The position numbers were made by a program, and so were the translations under genes. Below the pieces are notes generated by a model. That model had not been told where the DNA came from and made no database searches. It saw nothing but the letters and a program-made list of their open reading frames with translations. Of a DNA stretch of 64,000 bases, positions 1-14,000 are shown in pieces (positions within the stretch are counted from its first letter, which is position 1; every line of letters begins with the position of its first letter). The stretch comes from Ustilaginoidea virens (Eukaryota; Ascomycota; Sordariomycetes; Hypocreales; Clavicipitaceae): contig NC_057316.1 of NCBI RefSeq assembly GCF_000687475.1, positions 4,216,001 to 4,280,000 of the forward strand, written 5' to 3'.

Positions 1-735
1 TAATTCCATGATGTTCCCCCTTATTCCGAGTTCCTTGTGTAGTAATAGCACCCCAGGCCAGCCCAGCACGCGGCATGTGCTCAAATCCTACTGACCCCAG
101 GGCCTAGCCACGGAGGTAGATGGGGGTGGTTTGAGACATTACTTGTTGATAAGGGTATACACCTACGTGCCCAAGTCGCAGCAGCAGCAAACCGATACAT
201 GGGCGCTTCGTGAGGCGCTTCATGAACAGCATCGAGTCAAGGCAGCGTTATCGATTCGATCGATGCTTCTCCTCGTGCCATCTGCCCGTTTGCACCGGTT
301 TAAATGAAACGGACCTCTGGAATCAAGGAGATTTTTTTTACTTTGTGTACAAAAAGATGATTGTTGCACCCGTGATTATACATGCATATATTGTGGCGGT
401 ACATGTTTCAATCCGCATGCCCTCGAACAGCAAGGTACCTCCTAGGTTTCCATCCTTGGGACATGACATGGCTGACATTGCCGAATTCCAAACTCCTCGC
501 GGCACAGGCCCAGTCAAGAAACGAGGCGGGGTTGTTGGGCAGGGGGGAAGACTACGAAAAAGAAGAGGAAAAGGGAAAAAGGGAAATGAAGCAGAGGCAA
601 GAGAGACGAAACATGGTTGTATGGAGTAGAAATACGAAATATGAAGTACGAAACACGATTTACAACTAGACAATGGAATGAATGTCTGCTCCCGAGAACC
701 AAGTCTATCAAAAGATCGATCGCTAACCCGTTTTT
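1..735. other. Non-coding stretch downstream of csmA
   Basis: No gene is recognised here. The open frames at 210-711 overlap one another on both strands, have biased low-complexity composition and resemble no family I know. The stretch holds purine-rich segments near 540-600 and lies beyond the csmA stop codon at 736, so its right part should carry the csmA 3' untranslated region. Confidence 0.6.
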
Positions 736-3700
736 TTAAAGTTGGCCCGAGAGGAGAGCCTCGGTCGCTGCGGAAATGGAGGGATTAGCACTTTTGCCTT
801 TGCTTCCAAGGCGGGCCAGGCGGCAGGACAATGACGCTCGCTGCGCTTCTACTTACCAGTATTAATATAAGCCCTCTTCGCGTCCAGCGGCACATCGAAC
901 CGGCGTTCCAACTCTTGCTTGATGCCCTTCTTCGTCACCGTCATCAGATCCGCCGTCTTGAGGATATCCCGTATCTCGGCCAGGAGCGCGTCGTCGCTGG
1001 GCAAGCCCACCATGTCGTCGGGGTTGAAGAACTGCGAGCCCCCGTACTGGCTGACACGGTGGTGGCCCATCTCCGAGTGAGCCAGAGACATGCGCGAGTC
1101 GTTGCGCGAGCCATACGGGTTGTGGTGGGCAAATCCCGTGGTCGAGCCGGGTCGGCTGGGAAAGGCATACTCCGACACAACGGCCTGCGCCTTGGTGCCG
1201 TAGCTGAAGCCGGAAACTTCGGAACGGGCATCGTCTCTGGACGTCTGCGTCTCCCAGAGCTCGGCCTGGTACTCCTCCCACTTCTTGCGCGGTATCGAGT
1301 CCGGGTCAAACTTGCCTTCGTCCGAAATCACCACCTTCTTGCCCTTCTCGCCGGCAACGACACGGGTGTTGCCCCAGTTGAAGTCGTCCATGTGCCAAAA
1401 GGCGTAGAGGGGCAGACCGAAGCTGAAGACGGGAATGGCCAAAACGTACAGTATCATCCAGCCCACCATTTCCCACTTGCGACGCAGGATGAAAATGATG
1501 GCCTGCAGGCCATAAATGGCTCCCAGCAGGATGAACGCCGTGATGGGTACGACGGTGGTTCTAGTCGCCACGAGAACAACCAGGTAGGCAATGTAGGCAA
1601 TGGTGACGGGCTGCACAACGGTGCTGAGCAGGTCGATGAAGACGACGAAGCGCATGCTGAAGCAGCAGAAACCGCAAAGCTGAGCCATGGGTATCAGTTC
1701 AATCAGATTGTGCACCGTCGAGTTGATCCACCGTCGTCGCTGAGACAAGAACACCTGCCACGAATCCGGGGCAATGGTCCAGGCATGAGCGTTGAAGAGG
1801 TACTTGGTCTTGTACTTTGAGTGGTACTTTAGCAGAAGCGTCGTCAGGTACCGATCCTCTCCCAGATGAAGCAGGTTCTTCATATGCAGCGTGTCCACGC
1901 GGATGGTGGCGTACGACTCAACCACCTCCCGGCTGACGAACAGGGGCTTGCCAGTCTCGGCAGCCCGGATCCGGTACATGGAGAAGCAACCAGGCAAGCA
2001 GGTGACCGAGCCAAACAGACTCTCAAAGGCTTTGGAGAGATTGTGCGAAATGTAGTATTCGTAGACCTGAATCATGGTGATGAAGGATGATTTGGAGTTG
2101 GTCAAGGCCGTCTCTCCGCACACGGCAATCAGCCGCGTGTCGTCCACGAAGGCCGACACCATGCGAGTGGCCGAGTCCGGTGCCACCACGGTGTCTGCGT
2201 CGATCTGCAGCATAAACTCGTAGAACGTCGGGTTGACGCCAATGATGTTGCGGATCTGGTGATACATCTCCAGCTCTAGCGGGCTCATGGCCAGGTTATA
2301 GTGCACCCGGTTCAAGAAGCGCATCAAAATCATCTGCGAGTCCCGCTTGCCGCGATTACCGGGGCGCACGACCTCGGAAGGCTTGCCAACCTTGACGATG
2401 ACCAGGAAGGGGACGATGTGGCCCTGAACTTCGTACAGGCCAGAGTACACTTTGCCCATGTTGTGCTGCTTCAAACCTTCGCCAAGAGACTCGAAACTGA
2501 GAGGCTCCGGATCGACAGTCTCGGACACGCCCAATATATCGAGGACGATTCTCGGGGTGGGTCGATCATTTCCCTGACCGATAATCATGCCGTCGCAGAC
2601 GACGATCAAGAGCTTGCGCTTGTCGTCGTAGCGCATCCTGGCAGCCGAGTCGATGGCGCGGCGAAGCGAGTCCTCGTCTTCAGTGTATGCGGGGATTTGG
2701 CACATGACGAACTTGTCCAGGTTCTCCGGGACATTCTTGGAGCCAAACTGAAGCGCGGCGAAGAACTTGAAAGCAATGACCGAGGCCAACATGACGGACA
2801 CGGAGAGGACCAGATACTCCGAGAACTGGCAACGAGCTGATCTTCTCGTGTCCACGTCCCCGACAAAGAAGAGATGGTCGAGACAGGTCTGCATCCGAGC
2901 CTTGACATCGTGAGGCATGGGAAGAGTGTTCCAGAACTTGGTGATGTCCTGTCCTGATTTAGTTCGGAACAACTCGAGAAGGTTTTGATCCATAAAGTTG
3001 GTCAAGTTTGGGTCGTCTGGCGGCGTTTGACCAGCCTTGGCACGCAATCTGCGACCACCAATCATGTAGGTTGTCAAGTCATACACCTTGTTTCCGATGA
3101 TTGCAATGACCTGATTCTTACTAGCGAGCGTCGCCACGTACTCTGGAGAGTAGCCGATGGTACCCACGCCAAAGTTACTCCTCATCCAGATTAGTTGTTC
3201 GAGATACCAATCATTGCGGGTGTCGTTGGTGAAGTACCGGAAGTCGTGATAACGAGCATTGACATCCTGAAGATTGATCAAGGTCGGCGACCCCGTGAAG
3301 TTTGTGTTTCTGTAGTCGAGGGTCACCTCCGGATTCACAGAGCCGTTCACCCCCTGGCACAGGGCCGACACTTGGACAGGGAAAAGGGAGCTGACATCCT
3401 TGCCAGCATAGTTGAGAAGGCTCTTCCTGCTCACAAGAGGTTCTGTGGGGTAGTGGGCTGTTATGAGTGTACCAATATCGAGAACGTAGCCACGGATGGA
3501 TACGTAAGCCGAATTTTGACCCTTGCCGTCATGAGAAGCAAGTTCAGCAGCGCTGAATACTTTCTGCTTCGGGCAAATGAGCATGGGAAACAGCACTATG
3601 AAGAAGGACGCAAACAGACACAGGAGCCAGATCAGCATGTTGATGGCCACCTTTTCCCTCCAGGCCATGCGAACGTCCTTTCGAGGCATACGGCCCATCC

Positions 3701-6496
3701 AGCGGATGAAAATGTCGGGAATAAACCAGGTTAAGAAGTAGACCGTAAAAACCCAGCGTTTTCGGCTGGGGGAGTCACGGTACTCCTCAATCTCCTGGAG
3801 GTTCTTCTCGTTGCCTCTCTCCGCCATTTGCTCTCGGGTGTCAAAGTTCTTGAACATGTCCCCTCCACCTATGGCGGAAACACCAGCCTCGGATCGGGCA
3901 TCGTCGGATCCGAAGTAGCCGGGTTTCCCCTTCTCGCCATACATGAGCGGAGTGTTGCCTCCCGATAAGAGTTGCTCCTTGGAGGTGCCGAAGATGTCGC
4001 GCTCTCCTGCGTTGAGTCCGTCATGGCCGTAGCCGTCCGAGGTGGGCAGCTGATAACGGGACGGGCCACCCGAGTCTTCTGACAAGCGAGCAATCTCCAT
4101 CCAGCACCGCTCGCTCAGGAAGACACCCGTGGACCCAACCTGAACATCATTACTGGGCCATCGCTTTTCTTCAATGACCATTTCGGCGCGTTCGCGTTCG
4201 CTGCCCACCAGCATAGTCTCGGCATCAGCCATACCAAGGAACTCACCAAACGGCAGGAACAAGCTGAAGTCGGCAGATCGTAGCCTCTGACTGATCTCGG
4301 CAATGCCAAACGTCTGGACTTGTGTGCGCACACACTTGCTATCAAACTGGTTGGCGATGCGTCGGTCATTCGGTTTCAAGCAGAAAACGAAGTAGGCATT
4401 CGTCCCAGGATCTGTAACAGCTTTCTGCACATTATCAAGCGATGAGAGAAACTGTCCAGAGGCTCCCTGCTCGATCCCGCCCTTGCCGCTATTGCCGTTG
4501 CTGTTACCCTTTGGGCTGCTAGACCCTGCATGGCTGCCGATGCCAAAGATGTTTGACTCTTGCTGACGCCGCGACGATGCGAAACCACGTCCTCGCCCGA
4601 CTTTTCGAGACATGACGCTCGGGGCCCGCATCGGTTTGGAGCTGATGGTGGCCTGCATCACAGTCGTTCTTTCGTTGGGGTGGGTGACGGTTTGGAGCAC
4701 GTCTTGCCCAAACAGCCTGCCCACAAACTCGCTCTTGGTGGAGTTGAACATGTTGAGGAGATCGACTGATATAACCTCGCCATTCTCCTCAATGAGGCCT
4801 TTGACAGGGTAGTCAACCTCCCCTGCGAAGTGCCTTACAGTAAAGGACGCGGCAGTGTTCTCGGTCAAGAAGTTGCTGCCGGGCAGCTTGGCGGTAGCGG
4901 CGCCGACCTCGATGGCCGGATTCTTGCCCTCGAAGCGCTTTCTCAAGCTTTCCAGCAGCTGCATGTCCGTCCTGTTTCGGCGAGTTTGATCATCAAGGAT
5001 GCTCAAGAGGCCATTTCCAGGCTTTAGGAGACCTTTGACGGCGTCCGAGTTGTCAAAGTAGCTGGTGGGCGCCACACTGACTTCCTCCGACTCCAACATT
5101 TCGGCTTTCCGATCGAAGAAGTTGTGCAGGGTGACGTTGTAGATGGCTTCTGTCGCAGCATTGTTGAGAAGCTGATCCAGGGTGGAGCGGGTTGCCGACT
5201 GTTGCGCGAACCCGGGAAAATCCACAATGGAAATTGTGTTGGCGATTTGCTCCTCGACCGCACAGATTTTCTGGTTGACGGTTTCTAGGATCCAAGCGAC
5301 GAGCAGGGAGTAAAGAGTTCTGGCGAGCTCGTTGGCATGCGCTCGTGCTCCGACGGGATCAAGCATGATAGTTACCCGCTCCTTTTGAATCATCTTGGTC
5401 TTGTACCCCAAGGTGGCTTGAAGCTCCCCTACGCTCACACCAAGAAATGCGGCGATGATGCCTATGACGTCCTTATTCTTGACGGTTGTGCATGTCTGGC
5501 CACCTTCGTGCGAGAACCCTCCGCTGTCGTCTCCGGTAGAGCTTGTGTTGTTTGTCAACTCAAACTCGAGCTGACCGATGTGTAGGATGGAGGCAAGAAC
5601 TTGACAGATCTCGGCGATATCACTTCTGGGAAACTCAAGCTTCTTTAGCGCCGTCTTGAAAAGCTGAAAGCCCTCGGCATCGTTGATGCCCACCTTGAGC
5701 TGGGTGGGATGGCCGAGGTATTTCCATCTCCTGGATCCGTCGGCACCGTCGTTGAGCCCAAGGTGGGACTTTTCGGCAGGGCTGGTACCGGCTAGGAGGT
5801 AGTAGAGGACATGGAAATTTCGCTCTCCGGTTGGGACATCGGCGATACGGCTCCTCTCCAGTCGATGATCGAGAAGCTTGCCACCAATGAGGATCGGGTT
5901 TGTTGTGGCCGAGGTATCGTACTGAAGTTCATAAAACAAGCCAGATTTGGAAGCTGTGGGAGTGGTGGCCGTTTTCGTCGTAGTCAAGGTATCGAAGACG
6001 TAGGCCGCGAGGGAAAGCTTGTTGGACAATGGGGTGGAGGATTTGTCCAGCAACGCGGTGAGCAAATGACTCCGGATGGTTGACTTTCCTGAACCAGATT
6101 CACCGCTGTGCACACACAAAAGATTGGTCAACTGTTGTGCCATTCAAAAGGAACAAACATCAAGTCCAGACGCTCCAAAACTCACAGAAAGACTACGGCT
6201 TGATTTTCGGATCGATGACCAAGCCTAAGCCAAGCACGTTCGGCCATGTTTTCGGCGCCAGCCATGGCACTTCCCGGCTTCCCGCCATCCGGGCCTTTGG
6301 TCGATGATGTATAGGTATTCAAGCACACCAATCCGTGGGAAGACAGAGTGGCAGTTGGATGAGACACATGGAATCGGCTAGCCAAGTGCCCGGTGATGTG
6401 AGTATCGGACTGGAGATGTGCTGGCAACGAAGGTAACGAAGGCTGGGTATGTGGCCCTCCATTGCCGCCTCCCAAGGGAGGAAGTGACGATGCCAT
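736..6496 (-). CDS. csmA: Class V chitin synthase with myosin motor-like domain
   Basis: Membrane glycosyltransferase polymerising UDP-GlcNAc into chitin at hyphal tips and septa. Three exons: 6496-6186, 6105-857 and 767-736 (introns 80 and 89 nt), giving 1863 residues, the usual class V length. The N-terminal motor-like domain has an intact P-loop GESGSGKS near residue 105 and a switch-II-like DFPGFA. Membrane segments lie near 889-945, then a cytochrome b5-like region (about 945-1080) and the GT2 domain with DADT (about 1405), [10 protein letters not shown] (about 1472), EDRYLTT (about 1519) and QRRRW (about 1559). A DEK_C domain ends the protein; its last ten residues, [10 protein letters not shown], come from the 32-nt third exon. 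The start was set at the ATG opening [10 protein letters not shown]; an in-frame ATG five codons upstream is possible. Divergent neighbour of csmB. Confidence 0.96.
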
Positions 6497-9400
6497 GTTT
6501 GGCAGTCCCAAGAGGACTGCTGTAGGGGCTGCGGCAAGTTTTGGAAGGTGTGAGCGATGCAGGAACGTCGAAGCACGGCGGCGGTTTCTGAGTTTCTGAA
6601 GAGAGGGGTATCACTTCGTACGGCAAGGGGAATGAGGATGGCGGCCTGGCGATGAACGGGGAGAGGTTGAAATCGAAGACGCTAGAGGGTTGAATTAATG
6701 GGCGAACCAACTTTAGGTGACGAGCAGCCTCGTAAAGAGAGAAAGGCACCGTTTTTTTTTGGTTTTTTTTGTTGCCACGGATGTATGATGCAGTTGTCAA
6801 AGAAGAAGCGAATGAGAATGGAAAAGCAGAAGAGCGCGTGGTGTATTGGATGCGAAAACGAAGGCTTTTTCCAAACAAAGGCACGGTCAGACCTGGATAA
6901 AGTCAGAAGAAGGCATTCAACTTGTGAGCCTGGCCGCTGGCAATGGTCTGGCAGAAGAATTGAAGGGACCGAACTAGACGCATAATTTCTTTGCAGAGGC
7001 GGCTTGGCTTGGCTTGGCTTGGCTTGGTTCAGGCTTGGAATGGTTGCTTGCTGATGCCATTGGCTGTGGGTGGCGCGCCTCGGAAAGGGTCTGGTCAGGG
7101 CCGTGAGGCATGCCACTGCCACTGGCCCCTGGGGATGGCGCTGTACCTTGTCGACAAATGGCTACGGCGGGCTCGAGAGACCAAAAGCGCAGTTTTGGCA
7201 TGACTTGACCCGATACCGATATTTGACAGATAACTCCGCAGTCCCCTGCCACTTTGCTGGGGTTTTGTGCTATAATAAGGTCTGGGGAGGCCAAGAGCAC
7301 GCGGCCCCGCTGCTACGATGATGCAACAGTCAAAATCAATAACCTTGCAACACACACGCACACACATGAAAAGAAGAAAAGAACATAAGAGAGGGGGGGG
7401 GGGAGGGAGAGAGGTTAGGGAGAGAGAGAGAGGGGGGGGCGATGGGGGGGGAGATCTTGAAAGAAGACATTCAGTTGACGGCGAGATGCGCGTTGCCCGC
7501 TTGGCTGTTTCTCGTCCGCCCAGCTGATTGAATCAGCAGCTCTGTCTGGCATTTGGCTTCGATAGTATGCGCAACGGCCCAGGGCAACTTATATGCAGAG
7601 GCGGTTCTAACTTTTGCCCTTTATTGTCTGGAGGGAGATGAAGAATATTTCAAGACTCAAATCAATATATGCTTACCCAAACTAGGCTGCGGATTGGGGT
7701 GGGAACGAAATATGAAGATTTCTAGGCGCACACCCCTCGCCAAGTTTTGCGTGATTCTCTGCAGGTGCAGGGGCTGTTATGCCGGCACGATGTTCTCTGT
7801 ACTATGCACTATGTACCTCCTAACGGAGTAGTGGATGTACGGAGTACTCCGTGGTGGGTCAGGAAGGTATTTGCCATGGCCCAGGACCCAAACAAAGCCC
7901 GCAAGAGCAACATGCATCCATTGATGGATGGATGGGAATATCGGATCGCCGCTGGAGGCTGGAGGGACCTTATTCTGGCATGAGCTGAAGGTTCTCGAAA
8001 AGCACCCTGCAGTGGCTGACATTGTTTCGAATGGTGACGATTCCGCAATCGTTGACAGAATACAGGTGCCCGACTCCGTGCTCCGTAGGGTACCTCAGGT
8101 ACCTAAGGTACATGTACCTACCGGGTAAGGAAGGCAATGGTAGGCCTGCCCTTTATGCAAAGGCAATCGGGCGGGTCCTATCGTCACTCTGCGTGAGGCC
8201 AAGCGTAGCGATAGAACAGCATGACGATACGAGGGTGGACGAAATGGGCGAGTTGAACGAGTTTTGACGCTTTTCCGCGTCCGATTCTGACGTGTTGGGA
8301 GCCGAGGCGGAAGCAGAAGCAGAAGCAGAAGCAAAAGTTTGAAGTCTAAAGTCCTCATTCTTCGAAGGACGGATCTCTCACCATGACTGGTCCGACTTGC
8401 TGCCGAATCAGGAGGTAGGTACGGGCTGGAGGAACCCAGGGTACCTGCCACCTAAGGTACCTACCAGGCCCTCAGGAGGCACGTACCTGCCCGTACGGGA
8501 AGCCAGGGGCCTAAAAGGTAGCGCTGTGGGCTCGTCATAGGCCTCTCTCCCCTCTAAATAAATTGCATCAATTCACGTCAACTTTGCCACTCAGTCCCAG
8601 GACCCTTGCCAACCTGGATTGAAGCGACCTCGTTTAGCCGCCCTCTGCTGTACTTTGAATCATGGCAAAGTCAGAACTTCGTACCGCTAAAATATGAGTC
8701 CGCCCTCCCTCCCTCTCTCATTGTTTCACGCTGCTATGCATCATCAGCCCATAAGCACCCTGGACCTTGGTTCGTCTATCCATCTCATGTTCTCAGGACC
8801 AAGTATGGCGCCTGTCAGCAGCTCGTGCGATGCGATTGACATTGTAGGCGAGACAATGAGGCATATGGATCGGGGGATACTATCGATGGCTGGTGGAATG
8901 AAGGGCCGGGCAAACCGAGCCATCATCTCCCTTTGGAATACCGAATTTCTCACGGTTAGGCACGAGAAGCGTCATGGTGGCAGTGATTCCGACATGGCCA
9001 CAACATAACCGCGTTGATGAAATACCAGACATGCCTGTGCTGGTAGCAAGCTGGTGCGCTGGCGCGCTGGTGCCCGCTGTCGTGGCAGGACAGGAATGGA
9101 CATTGGTGGGCCTACAGGCACTCCTCCCACTCGGTAAAAGGCTGGGGGCTTGACGGGCTACGACCAGACGCTACGTCATGCCCCAAGGAAGCGAGGCGCA
9201 TGCTTTGCCCCTTCTTCTCCGCCAGCCGTTGCACGAGCACGGAGTACATGCGTGGACTGTCTTAGGTACCTAACCTTAGGTAGTGCAACTGCGGCCTTTG
9301 CGCATCCCTCTTTTTTTTTTTTTTGTGGGCCTCAGGATACGAACTGCCACAGTAAAGTCATTTTGGGTGCCCGCTGGGTCGGTACATGGGTGGGACGCGG

Positions 9401-11004
9401 TACATGAGTCCGTACATGCTACGCCGCCACTTTGCTGGACCCGAGTTGTGGAGAAAAGAAACGTCGCCTCTTCGTATTTCCCTTTGCGAACCCGCCATCT
9501 TTGCCATCTCCATGTGGCACCCCCCCCCCCTCCAATTGGGCAGTACGAGACTTGTTCATTGCAGATTTTTCCTTCCTCACAACAACCAGTACAACCTAAA
9601 GAGGTAAGTAGGGTAAGGTACCTTACGTTAGGTAGGTAGGTGCGTTAGGTAGGAGGTAGTTGGGTTCTGCTGCTGATGACAAGAGTCTGGTGAGCTCGCC
9701 CGAGAATTGGCGAGTCTGGACCCTAGACTGTCTGTCCGTCTCCAATCTGCTTCATGTTGCCATCATTGGCCGTTGAAGCATTGACGGACGGGTTGTCCCC
9801 CTTTGCCCAGGTGGCTGGCTGCCAGCACGGCGCACAGCCCCCCGAGGCTCGGAGTGTCCACTTCGACACTTCGACCCTGGGGCGCATAACAGCCACACTG
9901 CCACAGTTGAGAGTGGAGATGAATGAGAGTTCATGACTGTGGAGTGGACGGCCAAAAGACACCCCCCACAGTGGTTCGCCATGCAGCAAGATCATCGAAG
10001 CAATCCATGTCTCGCCACAAGCTCGATCGCATGGGGCAGGAACGGCGCAGTCCGCCTGTACGGATGGATATTTTGCACGCTTCCTGCCTGCTTGTTCGCC
10101 TATGAATTGGCCCCTCACGAACCAACGGTACCTGAGGCTAGGTACCTACTAATTTGATGAGAGCTGCAGCGCTGGCTAGGGGTGTGTGGCAGGCACGGCA
10201 ACCTTGGGTTAGGTCGGTCTGGGGCGCTACTAGTGACGGTGACGGTACAGGTACCTAGGGTACCTAAGGTAGGTACCTTAGGTAGGTAGGCACTTACAAG
10301 TGCCCACCTGAAAGCCCCTTGGCTCAGCCCGAAACGCTGCACTCTTGGTATCTATGGCCCGCCGCACAACTTTTGTCTCGTCGCGCCTCTCCCGTTGCCC
10401 TGCGTGCCCGAAGTTGATTGTTTGGCGTGGCAAGTCCCCCACGCATCACCTAATAATTCTCGTTCCAAAGCACCAAATCCTGTCCGGTGCTTTCACTTCC
10501 ACGACCAGGACAGAGGTTGGGCCCGAACCTGCTTCCCATTGATTCTTGTCTCTTCTGCAAATCGTTGCCTCGCTCGTTTTTCTGGCTTTCTTTTTTCCCA
10601 TCGTCGAATATTAATTACCTTTACCTAGCGTAACAACTCTGGTGAACTAACTGCCTTTGTCCGTAATAGGCCCTTGGTTTGGCTACTCGTACCCGGAGAA
10701 AAGGAGCACCAAAACGCGTGTTTGCTACATTGGTCGTTGTTACCATATCTGTTTCCTAATTTTCATTCTGCGCTTCAAGACTCACCTCCGCATTCGCTAC
10801 TCGCCATAAGCAGTGCTCGGTTCCATCAAACCGTCGAGATCCGTGGCCCCGAGTCGAACCAACCTAACCTCAAAACATCCTCATCCTCCGGCAACCAGTC
10901 CCTGTCATTGTGCGACCGAGAGAGCAAAAGGCCCCTTCGATCCCGTCTCCAACCAGGTCCTTGCCGGCTTTGGCCGTCCCTTTGCGGACACGGCGTTATC
11001 CAAC
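6497..11004. promoter_or_regulatory. Divergent 4.5-kb region between csmA and csmB
   Basis: No credible gene is seen, so this must hold both promoters and 5' leaders. Visible structure: GGCTT x5 at 7001-7025; G-rich purine runs at 7390-7455; AGCAGA-type repeats near 8308-8335; a T run near 9309-9323 and a C run near 9522-9531; and clusters of GGTACCT/AGGTA motifs at 8086-8124, 8411-8488, 9261-9285, 9601-9660, 10127-10150 and 10245-10295. ACGGAGTACTCCGT sits near 7839. Fungal csmA/csmB-type pairs are known to be divergently arranged in other species. Shared control is inference. Confidence 0.6.
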
Positions 11005-14000
11005 ATGTCGAACCGAATGTCCCTTTTCTCTGTGGCATCAGAAGGTCTGAGCAGTCCGCGAGCAGGTGGTCCCCTGACTGCTCAAGTTTCAACCACTACG
11101 TTACTGAATGCCGTCCACAATATTTATCTCTCCTCACAGCCTCATCAGCTAGAATCCGCCACTAGCTTGGTTGCCAACACATGGCTCACAGCTGCCCAGG
11201 CGAATCCCACTGTCGACCCCGTCCTAGCCTCCAGGGCGTGGGAGCATGCACGCCGACGAGCTGAGGACGGCTGTGTGATTCTGGGGTATGTAATCATCCC
11301 GGTAACCTTGCCCGCTCGCCTTTGACTAGCAAAATTACTGACCGAGATTTTTGCAGTTCTCTTCACCGATCCTCGCCGTCTGTCTTGGTTCCCTTTCTCA
11401 ACAGCTTCCCCTTCGCCATACCTCCCACATTGTACAAAGCTTTGAGCGCTATCCAACCGTTCATCCGATGTGTGACGCCATACAACCCCTCTACCCCACG
11501 GCAATCTGCCTTGGGGATTACACTGACCTTGAACCTGACGGGAAATCTTACCGCTGCCTCATTAGCGTTGTCTCAGGGAGGCATTGACACCGTCAATGGA
11601 TTATTAAATGTTCCCTCTGAAGCGGGCTATCGGGCGTTCGATGTCTTCTATTACCTTCTCACATCAGCCTCGACGCCAGCCGAGAGGGAGTTTTTGGGAC
11701 TGAAGGCCCCCTCGACATATACCCTACTCTCCAGATCGGGAACCTACGAACCACCCCCTTATCTGCCCACCGCCGACGACGGCGCCTCAGCCGACGACTT
11801 CCGCCAGGCTCTCAAAGATATTGGCATCAAAGGATCTGCTCATAGGAATCTCATCTCGACATTGGCAGGCTTACTGAAGCTTGGAAACACACTCAACTAT
11901 GACGTGGAATCAGACGCCCTCGAAGAAATTTGCGAAGACGCAAGCGGCTTACTGGGCATTGAATCTGAGATCCTGCTCAAGCAATGCAGCACCGAGGACA
12001 GGTGGACTTTCATTGGAGGTCTGTACGAATCACTGGTGGATTGGGTCATTTCCAGAGCAAATGAAGCCATCACGGCACAAATGACTCGTATCAAGAACGG
12101 TGATGAATCGCCTGATGGGCGCGGCATCAGGACACCTCAATCAAACGAAGATATTGGAGATACCGTTTCCATCACCGTCATGGAAGTACCGCACATCACC
12201 CTCGGCAAAGCTCTCTCCATGCGCTCCGTCTTTGATAATTCTCAGGGTATCAACGCGGAGATGATTGAAGATGGGTTGGACGTATCCCCTGCTGGCTCCT
12301 CGGTTCTGCGTGAATTGCAGCAAGCCGTCGCCGACGTGGGTCCCGACTTGGGCATCATGACCGGGCCAGAGGGTAGGGAGCGGCAGCACGAACTAGAGAA
12401 GCGCGAGGTGGTCCTCGAAAAAATTGCCTATGCGGCTGAAGATGGTGGTTTTCTCCGAACTCTGTTGTTCCCCATTGACGGCGAAGGCATCAACCTTGGT
12501 CGTACCGGCCGAATCGATTTGCCCGCAGTGCTTGGGTCGAACCGCCTTTGGTTCCACCTCTCATTGCATCCAACCGATGATTCCCCCGCGCAGCTTGCCG
12601 CTCTACCGTCCGTCACATCTGCCTGGTCGGCAGGCACTGTTTCGCGGCAGCTCCGTTCATGGAGACTGCCCGAGTGGGCAAATAGGAGAAACAGGAATCT
12701 GGACTTCACAGCTGATTTCGACGTGGACGAATTCTCCCAGCGCTATGCTATCCTGGGCTGCAAGGATGGTAAAGATGGCATCGAAAGCTGGGTCCTCGAG
12801 CGAGGCTGGAGCAACGGCGAAGTTCTTGTCGGCCGAGACCGGGTCTGGATGCGGGAAAGTGCATGGTGGGAGGCTGAAAGCATGCTGGATCTGAAACCCG
12901 AGTCAAACGATGAGCATCTGCAAGCCATGAATGCGAACCCATTCACATCAGGCTTTGATACAGGTTACTCTGCCAACGGGAGTGGTTACTTCCAGGCCCA
13001 AGGGATGGATCCTAGCTTCAATGGAAGCAATGACCGGCTGATGCATTCTCGCAGCTTCAGCCAAAGCCAACTGGCTCTTGGACAGACCGCCAACCTTGCT
13101 CCTTCTATCGCCCCCACGGCAATGCGAAACGTGAGCAACGGCGACTATGGTCTGGGCAACAAGGGGGACACGTACAAGGATGATGTTTATTACAACGCCG
13201 AGGGGGATTTCACCGGAGCCATGGACTCTGAGATTGCCAAGAACAAGAAGTTGGAGACAAAGCGAGTCTCTTCTGGTCGCCGTGCGTGGGTTTCGGTCGT
13301 CTGGGCTCTGACTTTCTGGATTCCTTCGCCCTTGCTTCGGTACATCGGTCGGATGCGGCGACCCGACGTCCGCATGGCTTGGCGAGAGAAGTTTGTGCTA
13401 GTGTTTCTCATTTTTCTCATCAACGCCATTGTTGTTTTCTGGATTATTTGGTTTGGCCGCCTGCTGTGCCCCAATTTCGACAAGGCTTGGAACAGTCGCG
13501 AAGTTCGGACGCACCAAGGCGAGAACGACTTTTGGGTCAGCATTCATGGCAAGGTCTACGACATTTCAAAGTTCTGGAGGCAGCAGCACAGTGACACCAA
13601 CATAAAGACGACGTCAGATCTCATGTTGCCTCTTGCGGGCTTGGACATGGACGAGTACTTCGTACCTCCTCTTATCCAGGCGTGCAGAGGCCTGGTCACC
13701 GACCAGTCTGTCGCTCTCAGGCCCAACATAACGCCAGAGTTTAGTGTCGCAGTGCACACGTCCGGATACTTTGGGCAGGTCAACAGCAAGCTACACGATC
13801 CGCTGTGGTACTGGAACACTTTTGAGCCAAAGATCAAGGAGTATTATCACGGTGATCTCGTCTTTAGTGTGGACCAGGTCCAGTCTGACGGGGCCAACGA
13901 GCAACGTCCATGGGCCATGTACGGCAACAAGATATACGATCTCACGGACTACTTCCACACCCTGGACCTGATGAACAATGTTCCTTCTTACTCCTTCCTA

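Noticed and set aside
831..1820. 329-residue open frame antisense to csmA
   Set aside because: It lies wholly opposite the conserved catalytic and C-terminal part of csmA, and its composition is what antisense translation gives.
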